From NCBI GenBank assembly GCA_955652155.1, contig CATPAT010000037.1, forward strand, positions 1 through 9,556: a DNA stretch of 9,556 nt, given 5' to 3'. The notes beneath the pieces are model-generated. The model ran no database searches and was not told the origin of the DNA. It was given only the letters and a program-made list of their open reading frames with translations. Of the stretch, positions 1 through 6,909 are shown piece after piece. Positions within the stretch are counted from its first letter, which is position 1; every line of letters starts with the position of its first letter. The position numbers and the translations under genes were made by a program. Origin of the DNA: an uncultured Chthoniobacterales bacterium. GTDB taxonomy: Bacteria > Verrucomicrobiota > Verrucomicrobiia > Chthoniobacterales > UBA10450.

Positions 1-1491
1 ACCTCTCCGGACAACACCGAGAACCCCAACGCCAGGGAGATTTATCCGCAGCACGAGTGCGGGCTTTTCGGCGTGTTCGGACATCCGAACGCCCCGGTCC
101 TGACCTATTACGGTCTTTTTGCGCTCCAGCATCGCGGCCAGGAGAGCGCCGGCATTGTTACCAGCAACGGCCCCGGCACGTCGTTTCTCATTCACAAAGA
201 CATGGGGCTTGTTTCGCAGGTTTTTGGTCAGGCCGAACTGGCGCGACTCAAAGGCAGCCGCGCGATCGGCCACACCCGCTATTCCACCACCGGCACCAGC
301 ACCATCAAGAACGCGCAACCGTTCGTGGTCGATTGCGTCCGCGGCCAAATGGCGATCGCGCATAATGGCAATTTGATTAACGCGGATGTTTTGCGGGACG
401 AGCTCGAGCGCAAAGGTTCGATTTTCCAAACCACCGCCGACAGCGAGATCATTTTGCATCTGCTCGCGCAGCCAACCGATAACGGCGGTAGCACGCTCGC
501 GGCGCTGCGGAGAATTGAGGGCGCGTTTTCACTCTTGATCATGAGCGAACGCGAGCTGATCGCCGTGCGCGACCCTTTTGGCTGGCGGCCGCTCTCGCTC
601 GGCAAACTCGACAACGCTTACATCCTCGCTTCCGAGACCTGCGCGTTTGATTTAATCCACGCCGAGTTCGTTCGCGAAATTAAGCCTGGTGAAGTTTTGA
701 TTATCGATGAGAAGGGAATGCGTTCGGAATTTCCGTTTCAACCCCAACAGCCCGCCTTCTGCATGTTCGAGTACGTTTATTTCGCGCGACCGGACAGCAT
801 CATCGGTGGGGTTAATGTCGGCAAAGTCCGCACCGAAATGGGCCGCGAACTTGCCCGGCAATTTCCGGTGGAAGCTGACATCGTCGTCCCGGTGCCGGAC
901 TCGGGCAATTACGCGGCGCTCGGTTTCGCCGAAGAGATGAAGATTCCATTCGAACACGCGTTCGTTCGGAATCACTATATCGGCCGAACGTTTTTGCAGC
1001 CGAGTCAGCTCATCCGCGATTTCGATGTGCGGGTGAAATTAAATTTGATCAAGGAAATGGTGGCGGGGAAACGCGTCGTGGTGATCGACGATTCAATTGT
1101 GCGCGGCACGACCGCGCGCGCCCGAGTCGTCAATTTGCGCGAGGCCGGCGCGAAAGAAGTGCACATGCGGGTGAGCTGTCCGCCGCACCGCTTCGCCTGC
1201 CACTACGGAATCGATTTTCCCGATCCACAAAAGTTGATCGCGAATCAGATGTCGATGGAAGAAATCCGAAACTATCTCGGGGTCGATAGTCTCGGTTACC
1301 TCGACGTCGAAGGAATGGTGCGCGCAACCGGAAGGCCGGTAAACGAATTTTGCCTCGCCTGTTTTACCGGCAATTATCCCCTCCCGGTCGATCCCGCGCT
1401 CGACAAGTTCATCATGGAAAAGCGCGAGGCGAGGTCGAAGGCACTGATCGAGCAGGAACGGCATCCGACGCTGTTCGCGGACCTGAAATGA
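1..1491 (+). CDS. purF: Amidophosphoribosyltransferase (PurF), 5' end outside window
   Basis: Catalyses the first committed step of purine synthesis, in which PRPP plus glutamine gives 5-phosphoribosylamine; cytosolic. The reading frame is open from base 1 and 496 codons are visible. The N-terminal nucleophile Cys of the glutaminase domain is at 58-60 in the context HECGLFGVFGH, so the protein must start upstream; the GTG at 73 cannot be the start because it would remove this Cys. The residues before it suggest a short propeptide, as in Bacillus-type PurF. Further family motifs are LQHRGQESAGI, AHNGNLIN (about 358-381) and the PRPP loop VVVIDDSIVRGTT (1075-1113). Cys codons at 760, 1198, 1351 and 1360 match the four 4Fe-4S ligands of the B. 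subtilis enzyme (family knowledge). It ends with a plausible family C-terminus, and purM follows on the same strand, so co-transcription is likely. Confidence 0.97.
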   Translation, partial: TSPDNTENPNAREIYPQHECGLFGVFGHPNAPVLTYYGLFALQHRGQESAGIVTSNGPGTSFLIHKDMGLVSQVFGQAELARLKGSRAIGHTRYSTTGTSTIKNAQPFVVDCVRGQMAIAHNGNLINADVLRDELERKGSIFQTTADSEIILHLLAQPTDNGGSTLAALRRIEGAFSLLIMSERELIAVRDPFGWRPLSLGKLDNAYILASETCAFDLIHAEFVREIKPGEVLIIDEKGMRSEFPFQPQQPAFCMFEYVYFARPDSIIGGVNVGKVRTEMGRELARQFPVEADIVVPVPDSGNYAALGFAEEMKIPFEHAFVRNHYIGRTFLQPSQLIRDFDVRVKLNLIKEMVAGKRVVVIDDSIVRGTTARARVVNLREAGAKEVHMRVSCPPHRFACHYGIDFPDPQKLIANQMSMEEIRNYLGVDSLGYLDVEGMVRATGRPVNEFCLACFTGNYPLPVDPALDKFIMEKREARSKALIEQERHPTLFADLK

Positions 1492-1494
1492 TTG

Positions 1495-1578
1495 GAATGA
1501 CAAAGCACGAATGTCGAATGACGAAGGAATGACGAAACACGGATCGTCTCGTCATTCGTCATTGGTCATTCGTCATTT
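1495..1578. repeat. Heptamer inverted repeat between purF and purM
   Basis: The left arm carries GAATGAC-type heptamers at 1495, 1509 (GAATGTC), 1516 and 1527. The right arm is four exact tandem heptamers, GTCATTC/GTCATTG/GTCATTC/GTCATTT (1551-1578). The two arms are reverse complements, so the transcript could fold into a long imperfect hairpin. I associate repeats of this wording with intergenic regions of soil Verrucomicrobiota (recollection, not a search). It lies only four bases beyond the purF stop and covers both ATG codons available to purM. Confidence 0.8.
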
Positions 1579-2650
1579 CGCCCGCTCGCCAAGGCGAAGC
1601 AAAAGGCAAAAGGCGTACGCTCGCGCGGGCGTAGATGTCGATCTTGGCAACAAACTCAAGCGCCGCATTCAATCACTCGTCCGGCAAACGCACGGACCGA
1701 AGGTATTGGGAAAAATCGGCGGCTTTGGCGGTTTGTTTCGCGCGGACTTCGGCGCAATGCGCGATCCCGTTCTGGTCGCGAGCATCGATAGCGTTGGCAC
1801 GAAGTTGAAAATCGCGTTCGCGATGAACAAGCATGACACGGTCGGCGCCGACATGGTGAATCATTGCGTCAATGACATCGCCGTTCTTGGCGCGCGCCCG
1901 CTTTTCTTTCTCGATTACATTGGCTGCGAAAAACTTGAGCCGCGAGTGTTCGATCAACTCCTTCGCGGATTCTCGCGTGCCTGTCGCAGTGCCGGTTGCG
2001 CATTGATTGGCGGCGAGACCGCGCAGCTGCCGGGAATGTACCGCCAAGGCGAATACGATTTGGCGGGTTGCATCGTCGGGGTGGTCGATCGCAAAAACAT
2101 TATCGACGGCCGCAAAATCAAGCCCGGCGACGTAATTCTCGGACTCGCCTCGAACGGTTTGCACACCAACGGTTATTCGCTGGCGCGGAAAATCTTGTTC
2201 GAAAAAATGAAGCTAAAGCCGAGGTCGCGCTTGCAAGGATCGACCATGACTGTCGGCAACGAGTTGCTTCGTGTGCACAAAAATTATCAGCCACTGCTCG
2301 CGAAAGTGCCGGCAGGAATCATTAAAGGACTCGCTCACATCACCGGCGGCGGACTGATCGATAATTTGCCGCGCGTTCTCCCAAAGAAGTGCGACGCAGT
2401 GATCGAAACGAAATCGTGGCAGGTGCCGCGGATTTTCAAACTTCTGCAGGAAAAGGGCCACGTGCCCGCGAGCGAAATGTATCAGGTCTTCAACATGGGT
2501 ATCGGAATGGTCGCAATCGTTTCTGAGCACGACGCCAAGCGCGCGATATCGATCTTGTCCGCCAGTCGGACGGACTCGTCCCGTGGCGAGCGAGCGAAAC
2601 GAATCGGCCGGATCGAGCGCGGCACGGGAAAAACACGTCTTGTTTTTTAA
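1511..2650 (+). CDS. purM: Phosphoribosylformylglycinamidine cyclo-ligase (PurM, AIR synthetase)
   Basis: ATP-dependent closure of FGAM to aminoimidazole ribotide, step five of purine synthesis; cytosolic dimer of the PurM/PurL fold. Family similarity runs from residue 36 (YARAGVDVDLGN, matching E. coli SYKDAGVDIDAGN) to the last residues (GTGKTRLVF). Key blocks are SVGTKLKIA (94-102), VNDIAVLGARPLFFLDY (120-136), GGETAQLPGMY (167-177) and a later HITGGG. Residues 1-23 or so are translated repeat sequence (1511-1578), which explains 379 residues against about 345 in E. coli. The candidate starts are ATG 1511, ATG 1529 and TTG 1562, all inside the repeat; no ATG, GTG or TTG exists between 1562 and the conserved region, and no good Shine-Dalgarno is seen. 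ATG 1511 is kept as the longest option; the start is uncertain. It lies 19 nt behind purF and is probably in the same transcript. Confidence 0.93.
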   Translation: MSNDEGMTKHGSSRHSSLVIRHFARSPRRSKRQKAYARAGVDVDLGNKLKRRIQSLVRQTHGPKVLGKIGGFGGLFRADFGAMRDPVLVASIDSVGTKLKIAFAMNKHDTVGADMVNHCVNDIAVLGARPLFFLDYIGCEKLEPRVFDQLLRGFSRACRSAGCALIGGETAQLPGMYRQGEYDLAGCIVGVVDRKNIIDGRKIKPGDVILGLASNGLHTNGYSLARKILFEKMKLKPRSRLQGSTMTVGNELLRVHKNYQPLLAKVPAGIIKGLAHITGGGLIDNLPRVLPKKCDAVIETKSWQVPRIFKLLQEKGHVPASEMYQVFNMGIGMVAIVSEHDAKRAISILSASRTDSSRGERAKRIGRIERGTGKTRLVF

Positions 2651-2727
2651 CCGCGGATCACGCTGATATCGCGGATCGCGCAGATTCTTTTCGCATTTAT
2701 CCGTTTGCATCCGCGTAATCCGCGGTT
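2649..2727. repeat. CCGCGGAT-type inverted repeat between purM and the first aldo/keto reductase
   Basis: Arms of 15 bases, AACCGCGGATCACGC (2649-2663) and GCGTAATCCGCGGTT (2713-2727), pair with one mismatch across 49 nt. The left arm also contains two imperfect 18-bp copies starting at 2651 and 2669 (14 of 18 identical). The repeat overlaps the last two bases of the purM stop codon and ends 12 nt before the next ATG. The RNA could form a long stem-loop and might protect or end the purM message, but there is no T tract in it. It resembles dispersed repeats of this phylum (recollection). Confidence 0.7.
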
Positions 2728-2739
2728 GATCGGATTGCA

Positions 2740-3639
2740 ATGGAGAAGCGCCGCCTTGGAAAAACCGACATGGACGTTTCCGTCCTCGGCTTTGGAGGAT
2801 CCGAGATCGGCTACGAGCACGCGTCACCTGAAACCGTGGCCGAATTGTTGAACAGCGCCCTCGACGCCGGTCTCAACGTGATCGACACCGCCGAATGTTA
2901 TTACAACAGCGAGGAGTTGGTCGGACAGACGGTGAGTAAGCGCCGGAAAGAATTTTATCTTTTCACGAAATGCGGTCATCCCCACGGAATGGAGAGCGGC
3001 GCGAATTGGTCGAAAGATTCGATCCTGAAAAGTATCGAGCGCAGTCTGGATCGACTAAAAACCGATCGCCTCGATCTCGTGCAATTGCATAGTTGCTCGG
3101 AATCAACCTTGCAAAAGGGCGAAGTGATTGACGCGCTCCAAACGGCGCGCGAGCGGGGCTATACCCGATACATCGGTTACAGCGGGGACAGTCGCGCGGC
3201 CCACTTCGCCATGGCATGCGGCGCGTTCGACACCCTGCAAACTTCCATCAGCATTGCCGACCAGGAAGCAATCGATTTGACCCTTCCGTTAGCGCGGGAA
3301 AAACAAATGGGCGTGATCGCGAAGCGGCCGATTGCCAACGCGGCTTGGAAAACGGGGCACCGTCCAATTGATTCTTATCATCACGAATACTGGGAACGAT
3401 TGCGAAAGTTGAATTACGATTTCCTCCACCACGATTTGGAGAAAGGTATTTCGATCGCGTTGCGCTTCACGCTCAGCGTTCCCGGAGTCCACACCGCGAT
3501 TGTCGGTACGAAAAAGCCCGAACGCTGGGAGCAAAACGCCAAATTGCTGGCGGAGGGCCCACTCGACGAGCCAACGTTTCGCAATATTCGTGAGCGCTGG
3601 GAAGAATACTCGCCCCGGATCTGGATCGGGCAGACCTAA
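2740..3639 (+). CDS. Aldo/keto reductase
   Basis: NAD(P)H-dependent oxidoreductase of the (beta/alpha)8-barrel AKR superfamily; 299 residues, a normal length. The catalytic tetrad is complete: D49 and Y54 in the motif DTAECY, K77 in LFTKCG, and H117 in LVQLHS. The C-terminal cofactor region is recognisable at VPGVHTAIVGTKKPERW (about 248-264), where family members bind the 2'-phosphate of NADPH. The substrate cannot be predicted. The start is placed at ATG 2740, immediately followed by the usual KRRLGKTD beta hairpin; the Shine-Dalgarno is weak or absent. It is separated from purM by a repeat and from the second reductase by 165 nt of repeats, so I do not claim an operon. Confidence 0.93.
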   Translation: MEKRRLGKTDMDVSVLGFGGSEIGYEHASPETVAELLNSALDAGLNVIDTAECYYNSEELVGQTVSKRRKEFYLFTKCGHPHGMESGANWSKDSILKSIERSLDRLKTDRLDLVQLHSCSESTLQKGEVIDALQTARERGYTRYIGYSGDSRAAHFAMACGAFDTLQTSISIADQEAIDLTLPLAREKQMGVIAKRPIANAAWKTGHRPIDSYHHEYWERLRKLNYDFLHHDLEKGISIALRFTLSVPGVHTAIVGTKKPERWEQNAKLLAEGPLDEPTFRNIRERWEEYSPRIWIGQT

Positions 3640-3688
3640 TTTGAACCCGCCAATCATGCGAAACACACGAATGAAGATGATTTTTAAT

Positions 3689-3712
3689 CAGGAACCCAGG
3701 AAACCAGGAAAC
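3689..3712. repeat. Tandem octamer array, CAGGAAAC type (3 copies)
   Basis: Three consecutive 8-bp units: CAGGAACC, CAGGAAAC, CAGGAAAC. It lies in the 165-nt gap between the two aldo/keto reductase genes. The stretch just before it (3650-3688) is A-rich, and I see no gene in it. This is the first of three arrays in the window with an 8-bp period. Confidence 0.7.
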
Positions 3713-3728
3713 AGAAATTCCGATTCCT

Positions 3729-3760
3729 CTCAACTGCTCAACATCTCAACGACTCAACTT
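3729..3760. repeat. Tandem octamer array, CTCAACNN type (4 copies)
   Basis: Four consecutive 8-bp units share CTCAAC and differ in the last two bases (CTCAACTG, CTCAACAT, CTCAACGA, CTCAACTT). It lies 16 nt after the CAGGAAAC array and just before the TGATTCGCG repeat. It is non-coding as far as I can tell. Confidence 0.7.
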
Positions 3761-3761
3761 C

Positions 3762-3789
3762 TTATTCGCGTTGATTCGCGTGATTCGCG
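3762..3789. repeat. TGATTCGCG tandem repeat before the second aldo/keto reductase
   Basis: Two exact 9-bp units, TGATTCGCG (3772-3780 and 3781-3789), are preceded by a diverged unit TTATTCGCGT. The reverse complement (CGCGAATCA) resembles the CCGCGGATCA unit found before the first reductase, so both may belong to one dispersed family. It ends 15 nt before the ATG at 3805, leaving little room for a separate leader. Confidence 0.65.
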
Positions 3790-3804
3790 GCCTAATCGAC
3801 TCTT

Positions 3805-4797
3805 ATGAAGCAGAGAAAACTTGGACGGGGCGGACCGTGCGTTTCGGCGATCGGTCTCGGCTGCATGGGCATGTCGGACTTCTACGGCGACCGCGACGAA
3901 GAAGAATCCATCGCGACGCTGAACCGCGCGCTCGAGCTCGGCATCACTTTTTTCGATACCGCCGACGTGTATGGACCGCACAGCAACGAACAACTGGTCG
4001 GCCGAGCGCTCAAGGGGCACCGCGAACAGGTCATTATCGCAACCAAGTTCGGAATTTTGCGCGACCCAACCAAACCGGAGTTTCGCGGCATCAGCGGCAA
4101 GCCCGATTATGTCAAGAAAGCGTGCGAAGGAAGTCTGCGCCGGCTCGATGTCGATGTCATCGATCTCTATTATCAGCACCGCGTTGACCCGGACACGCCA
4201 ATTGAAGAGACAATCGGTACAATGGCGGAGTTGGTTCGCGAAGGCAAAGTGCGGTTTCTTGGATTATCCGAAGCTGGCGCCGACGCAATTCGCCGCGCGC
4301 ACGCCGTTCATCCGATCACCGCGCTGCAATCGGAGTATTCGCTTTGGACGCGAGATCCGGAAGATGAGGTCCTTCCGGTTTGTCGCGAGCTTGGGATCGG
4401 TTTCGTCCCCTACAGTCCTCTCGGCCGTGGATTCTTGACCGGCAAGATTCAAAAACCGGAAGATTTACCTGACGACGATTACCGCAAGACGACGCCGCGA
4501 TTTCAGGGAGAGAACTTTCAGCGCAACCTCGAGATCGTGAAGCGAGTGGAAGAGATCGCCCGGGAAAAACGCTGCACGCCAGCTCAGCTCGCGCTGGCGT
4601 GGGTCCTGGCCGAAGGTGAAGACATCGTTCCGATTCCAGGAACGAAACGGCGAAAGTATTTGCAGGAAAACATCGGCGCGCTCGATGTCGATCTTACCAG
4701 CAAAGACCTCGAGCGAATCGATGAACTCGCGCCCAAAGATGCCTTCGCCGGCTCTCGATACCCGGAAGCGATGATGAAGCTACTTAACCGATCGTAA
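3805..4797 (+). CDS. Aldo/keto reductase, AKR13-like
   Basis: NADPH-dependent barrel reductase of 330 residues, closest in pattern to the AKR13/YakC-type family (opening RKLGRGGPCVSAIGLGCMGMSDFYG). The catalytic residues are D51 and Y56 (DTADVY), K81 (IIATKFG) and H125 (YYQHRVD). Other family blocks are VRFLGLSEAGADAIRRAHAV, LQSEYSLWTRDPEDEVLP, VPYSPLGRGFLTGK and VPIPGTKRRKYLQEN, the last being the cofactor phosphate-binding stretch. The substrate is unknown; relatives reduce aldehydes and quinone-like compounds. It differs clearly from the preceding reductase, so the pair is not a recent tandem duplication. There is no convincing Shine-Dalgarno, and the TGATTCGCG repeat lies just upstream. 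Confidence 0.94.
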   Translation: MKQRKLGRGGPCVSAIGLGCMGMSDFYGDRDEEESIATLNRALELGITFFDTADVYGPHSNEQLVGRALKGHREQVIIATKFGILRDPTKPEFRGISGKPDYVKKACEGSLRRLDVDVIDLYYQHRVDPDTPIEETIGTMAELVREGKVRFLGLSEAGADAIRRAHAVHPITALQSEYSLWTRDPEDEVLPVCRELGIGFVPYSPLGRGFLTGKIQKPEDLPDDDYRKTTPRFQGENFQRNLEIVKRVEEIAREKRCTPAQLALAWVLAEGEDIVPIPGTKRRKYLQENIGALDVDLTSKDLERIDELAPKDAFAGSRYPEAMMKLLNRS

Positions 4798-4983
4798 TTC
4801 GGAACTAGCGCTTTTCGGACGATTTTTCCTTCAGCGCAGTCGCATCGAACGGACAGAATGCATAGTTTCCGGAAGTTCGTTACCGGACAAGGTCCTTATC
4901 CATACAAGATGAAACTACTCAATCGCGTGTGGCGATTAAGTCTAAGCCAGCTACTTTAGTGCTGAACTACCGGTCGGCCTAGC
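4798..4983. other. Gap between convergent genes, with one small hairpin
   Basis: This gap separates the + strand reductase from the - strand basic protein, which converge. I find no gene. A perfect 6-bp inverted repeat AATCGC/GCGATT with a 5-nt loop lies at 4921-4937, but no T tract follows on either strand, so it is not a standard intrinsic terminator. Confidence 0.4.
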
Positions 4984-5331
4984 TTACTTGCTCTTGCCTT
5001 TTGCTTTTCTTCTGGCCGCCCAGCGCGCTTTCATTAGCTGTGAAAGTCTTCTCCGACCGGCTGCGGTAATTCCGCCTTTGCGTTTTCCACTTTTCTTTGC
5101 TGTTTTCGCACCGCCGCCGCGTGCTCTTACTCGCGCCCATCTGGCGCGCGCCGCCGCGGCGATCTTTGCCCTGGCTGCCGCGGACATTCGGCGTCGTCCG
5201 CCACTACGAGGAGCTGCCGTTGCACCGCCGCCCCCGCTTCCGCCAACCAAACCCCTCAGTCGTCTTTCCAAAGCGTCAATCTGGCGACGAATCGATAAAG
5301 CCTGCATCAAGTTTCGCGTTGATAAGTCCAT
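4984..5331 (-). CDS. Small basic protein with two ARWA helical repeats, putative DNA-binding
   Basis: 115 residues, very rich in Ala, Arg, Lys and Gly with almost no acidic residues. Residues 10-28 form a predicted amphipathic or coiled helix (IRRQIDALERRLRGL), a Gly-rich linker follows (30-47), and then come two copies of one motif: 49-70 (MSAAARAKIAAAARARWARV) and 88-109 (ITAAGRRRLSQLMKARWAAR). The two are 39 residues apart and joined by a Lys-rich segment. The pattern recalls histone H1-like or NUMOD3-like DNA-binding repeats, and an N-terminal helix suggests oligomerisation. I infer a nucleoid-associated or accessory DNA-binding role; no named family is certain. ATG 5331 is chosen as the longest start; GGAAGAA lies too far upstream to be a good Shine-Dalgarno, and ATG at residue 9 is an alternative. 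It lies 84 nt downstream of the MaoC gene. Confidence 0.72.
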   Translation of the reverse strand: MDLSTRNLMQALSIRRQIDALERRLRGLVGGSGGGGATAAPRSGGRRRMSAAARAKIAAAARARWARVRARGGGAKTAKKSGKRKGGITAAGRRRLSQLMKARWAARRKAKGKSK

Positions 5332-5415
5332 AGCCGTTTTCGATAGAGTAAAGTTCTTCCTAATGCAAGAGATAGTTAGAAGCAGCGTGACCTAAAAGTT
5401 ACGTTACGTCCACTA

Positions 5416-5874
5416 TCACCGTGTTATCCTGTCGTTTCGTCGTAGAACTAGCGCTGACGCAGTCATCGTCTGAACAATTTCGTTGCGCTGATTTATAGTG
5501 ACATTGCGTAGACGCACAACCCCATGATTTGGCTTCGATCGCGACACGCGAAGATCGACAATCTCGGTCTCGACTTGCAACCCATCACCGGGTCGCACTG
5601 CATTCGGCCAACGCAATTCATCCACACCGAGACCAATCGCGCCTTCGGCAAAGTTCAGCGTCTGGACAAACAGACGCATCGTAATCGCCGCCGTATGCCA
5701 GCCGCTTGCGATGAGACCTTTGAACATTGTTTGATCGGCAACGGCCGCATCCAAATGAAACGGTTGCGGATCAAACTCGCGCGCGAATGAAATAAGTTGC
5801 TCTTCGCTAACCTGGTATGTAGCCGACTTGAACCGATCACCGGCCTTAAGATCTTCAAAATAGCGCTGGCTCAT
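5416..5874 (-). CDS. MaoC-like dehydratase ((R)-specific enoyl-CoA hydratase family)
   Basis: Single hot-dog domain of 152 residues. The hydratase motif is complete: FAREFDPQPFHLD (30-42), giving the catalytic pair D35 and H40, followed by FKGLIASGWHT (51-61), which builds the acyl-CoA pocket. Known relatives hydrate trans-2-enoyl-CoA to (R)-3-hydroxyacyl-CoA in the cytosol, for fatty-acid oxidation or polyester supply. There are no fatty-acid or PHA genes next to it to identify its substrate. The start at ATG 5874 gives the usual N-terminus (RYFEDLKAGDRF); the Shine-Dalgarno is weak. Confidence 0.92.
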   Translation of the reverse strand: MSQRYFEDLKAGDRFKSATYQVSEEQLISFAREFDPQPFHLDAAVADQTMFKGLIASGWHTAAITMRLFVQTLNFAEGAIGLGVDELRWPNAVRPGDGLQVETEIVDLRVSRSKPNHGVVRLRNVTINQRNEIVQTMTASALVLRRNDRITR

Positions 5875-5970
5875 CGGAAATCATTCTTTTGCCGCATTGC
5901 CCCGGTTTCAGCAACGTGTAAAATATCGCGCCATTGCTCGCCACGCGCCATGCACCGTAGTGCGGGCCTG

Positions 5971-5997
5971 CCGCGCCGCAGTCTTGGCGAAGGCGGG
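5971..5997. repeat. Dispersed repeat fragment upstream of the broken tRNA
   Basis: GC-rich segment containing GTCTTGGCGAAGGCGGGCGG (5981-6000). Its reverse complement resembles the CGCCCGCTCGCCAAGGC segment at 1580-1596 inside the purM 5' end, apart from a 2-nt gap and one mismatch. I recall similar CTTGGCGAAGGCGGG wording dispersed in this phylum. Its last bases overlap the tRNA 5' end. Confidence 0.45.
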
Positions 5998-6036
5998 CGG
6001 TTAGCTCAGTGGTAGAGCGTCTCGTTTACACCGATA
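5995..6036 (+). pseudogene. tRNA-Val(TAC), 5' half only
   Basis: The sequence folds as the first half of a tRNA: acceptor strand GGGCGGT (5995-6001), TA, D stem GCTC (6004-6007) with loop AGTGGTA and GAGC (6015-6018), anticodon stem TCTCG (6020-6024), loop TTTACAC (6025-6031, anticodon TAC at 6027-6029, reading Val codons), then CGATA, which pairs at 4 of 5 positions. After about 6034 the expected variable loop, T arm (TTCGA) and ACCGCCC acceptor strand are missing. Tyrosine recombinases commonly cross over in the anticodon arm, so this looks like one junction of an integrated element whose tRNA 3' half was lost or moved. It is not a functional gene as seen here. Confidence 0.8.
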
Positions 6037-6374
6037 CCCAGCGAAAAATCCCATTTAATCTCACCTGTTCTCACGTGCATTTTCCCTCTAGCCGACCGCT
6101 GAGCGCATGATCTCAAGCGGTCTCAATCGAGCCTCAAAAAGTCTCGCCGGTGGATAAAACCGGTGGATAAAGAATGGACGCGGTTCAGCCCTGCTCCTCG
6201 ACCTCCTCGCTTTCCTGCTTTCAGGCAACCGGGCTGAAGGGCTGACGTAGGCTCTCCCGTTTTGCCCGCCAATTCCCAGTTGCTGTGTGTCAAATCGTCG
6301 ATTTAGCGCGGAAGAACCGTCCTTGCATAACGCGGTCGCCGGAGAGATTAGCTAACTTGCCGAAACGGGCGGAT
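6037..6374. other. Gene-free stretch of the putative island
   Basis: No convincing coding sequence. Visible structure: an inverted repeat with one bulge, CCGCTGAG/CTCAAGCGG (6096-6120); two direct copies of CCGGTGGATAAA with a 13-bp period (6147-6158, 6160-6171); and a perfect 8-bp inverted repeat TTCAGCCC/GGGCTGAA (6184-6191, 6231-6238) around a pyrimidine-rich segment. Such small repeats can be recombinase arm sites, but no recombinase gene is present to support that. Confidence 0.4.
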
Positions 6375-6767
6375 ATGACGAACGACAGCGCAGGGTTGAG
6401 CAAGCTAGAATCTCATCTTTGGGAAGCAGCGAACATTTTGCGCGGGCCGGTGGATGCGGCGGACTTCAAAACCTACGCCTTCCCGCTTTTGTTTTTCAAG
6501 CGCATCTCGGACGTGCATGACGAGGAGTATCAGGCAGCGCTTGCAGAATCGGGCGGCGACGAGGAATACGCGCAATTCCCGCAGAATTATCGCTTTCAGA
6601 TTCCCGACGATTGCCACTGGGATGACGTTCGCGTGGTCACAACAAATGTTGGCCAGGCGCTGCAAAAGGCCATGCGCGGGATTGAGAAGGCGAATCCCGA
6701 AACCCTCTACGGCATTTTCGGCGATGCAGCGTGGACCAACAAGGATCGCCGCCCGTTATGTCGCTAG
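6375..6767 (+). pseudogene. hsdM: Type I restriction-modification methyltransferase HsdM, N-terminal fragment
   Basis: The frame starts MTNDSAGLSKLESHLWEAAN and continues ILRGPVDAADFKTYAFPLLF and FKRISDVHDEEY, the typical HsdM N-terminal helical domain (usual protein about 500 residues). Similarity continues to GIFGDAAWTNKDR (residues 113-125) and then stops: the next codons read RPLCR and a stop. The S-adenosylmethionine-binding and NPPF catalytic domain is therefore absent, and neither hsdS nor hsdR follows. The fragment cannot methylate DNA. The break is abrupt with no decay inside the remaining part, which suggests a recent deletion rather than slow erosion. ATG 6375 is chosen because it starts the family N-terminus; the upstream in-frame ATG at 6285 gives no family sequence. 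Confidence 0.9.
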
Positions 6768-6837
6768 CGGCCAGAAAACCACTATTTTAAAGCCCGGCGT
6801 TGATGCGAGCGGCGCGGAGCAATTTAAGGAACCGTAA
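6745..6837 (+). other. Possible orphan C-terminal coding fragment after the hsdM break
   Basis: In the +1 frame relative to hsdM, directly at the break, the sequence reads IAARYVASGQKTTILKPGVD then ASGAEQFKEP and TAA. It has protein-like composition, and its start coincides with where HsdM similarity ends. This would fit a deletion that joined hsdM to the tail of an unrelated gene in a different frame. I do not recognise the family, and a chance open frame of 30 codons is quite possible. Confidence 0.25.
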
Positions 6838-6909
6838 GTAAGGCTTGGAAAATCGTGCCTTCGGGCGCGTCCGTCTCGGCATTGACCGAAACGTCCATAC
6901 CAATTTCGG

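Noticed and set aside
73..1491. GTG at 73 as the purF start
   Set aside because: It would cut off the catalytic Cys (58-60); the frame is open to base 1 and shows family sequence upstream.
2213..2827. 204-codon open frame on the - strand
   Set aside because: It lies opposite purM, the intergenic repeat and the start of the reductase; the middle is translated repeat, the rest mirrors conserved genes.
2740..4797. Tandem duplication of aldo/keto reductases
   Set aside because: The two share only the general family motifs and differ in length and most of their sequence, so they are distant family members.
5797..6015. 72-codon open frame on the + strand
   Set aside because: It starts antisense to MaoC, runs through a dispersed repeat and ends inside the tRNA.
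6824..6898. Short - strand frame reading MDVSVNAETDAPEGTIFQ
   Set aside because: Protein-like wording, but only 24 codons, no ribosome binding site, and no recognisable family; chance cannot be excluded.
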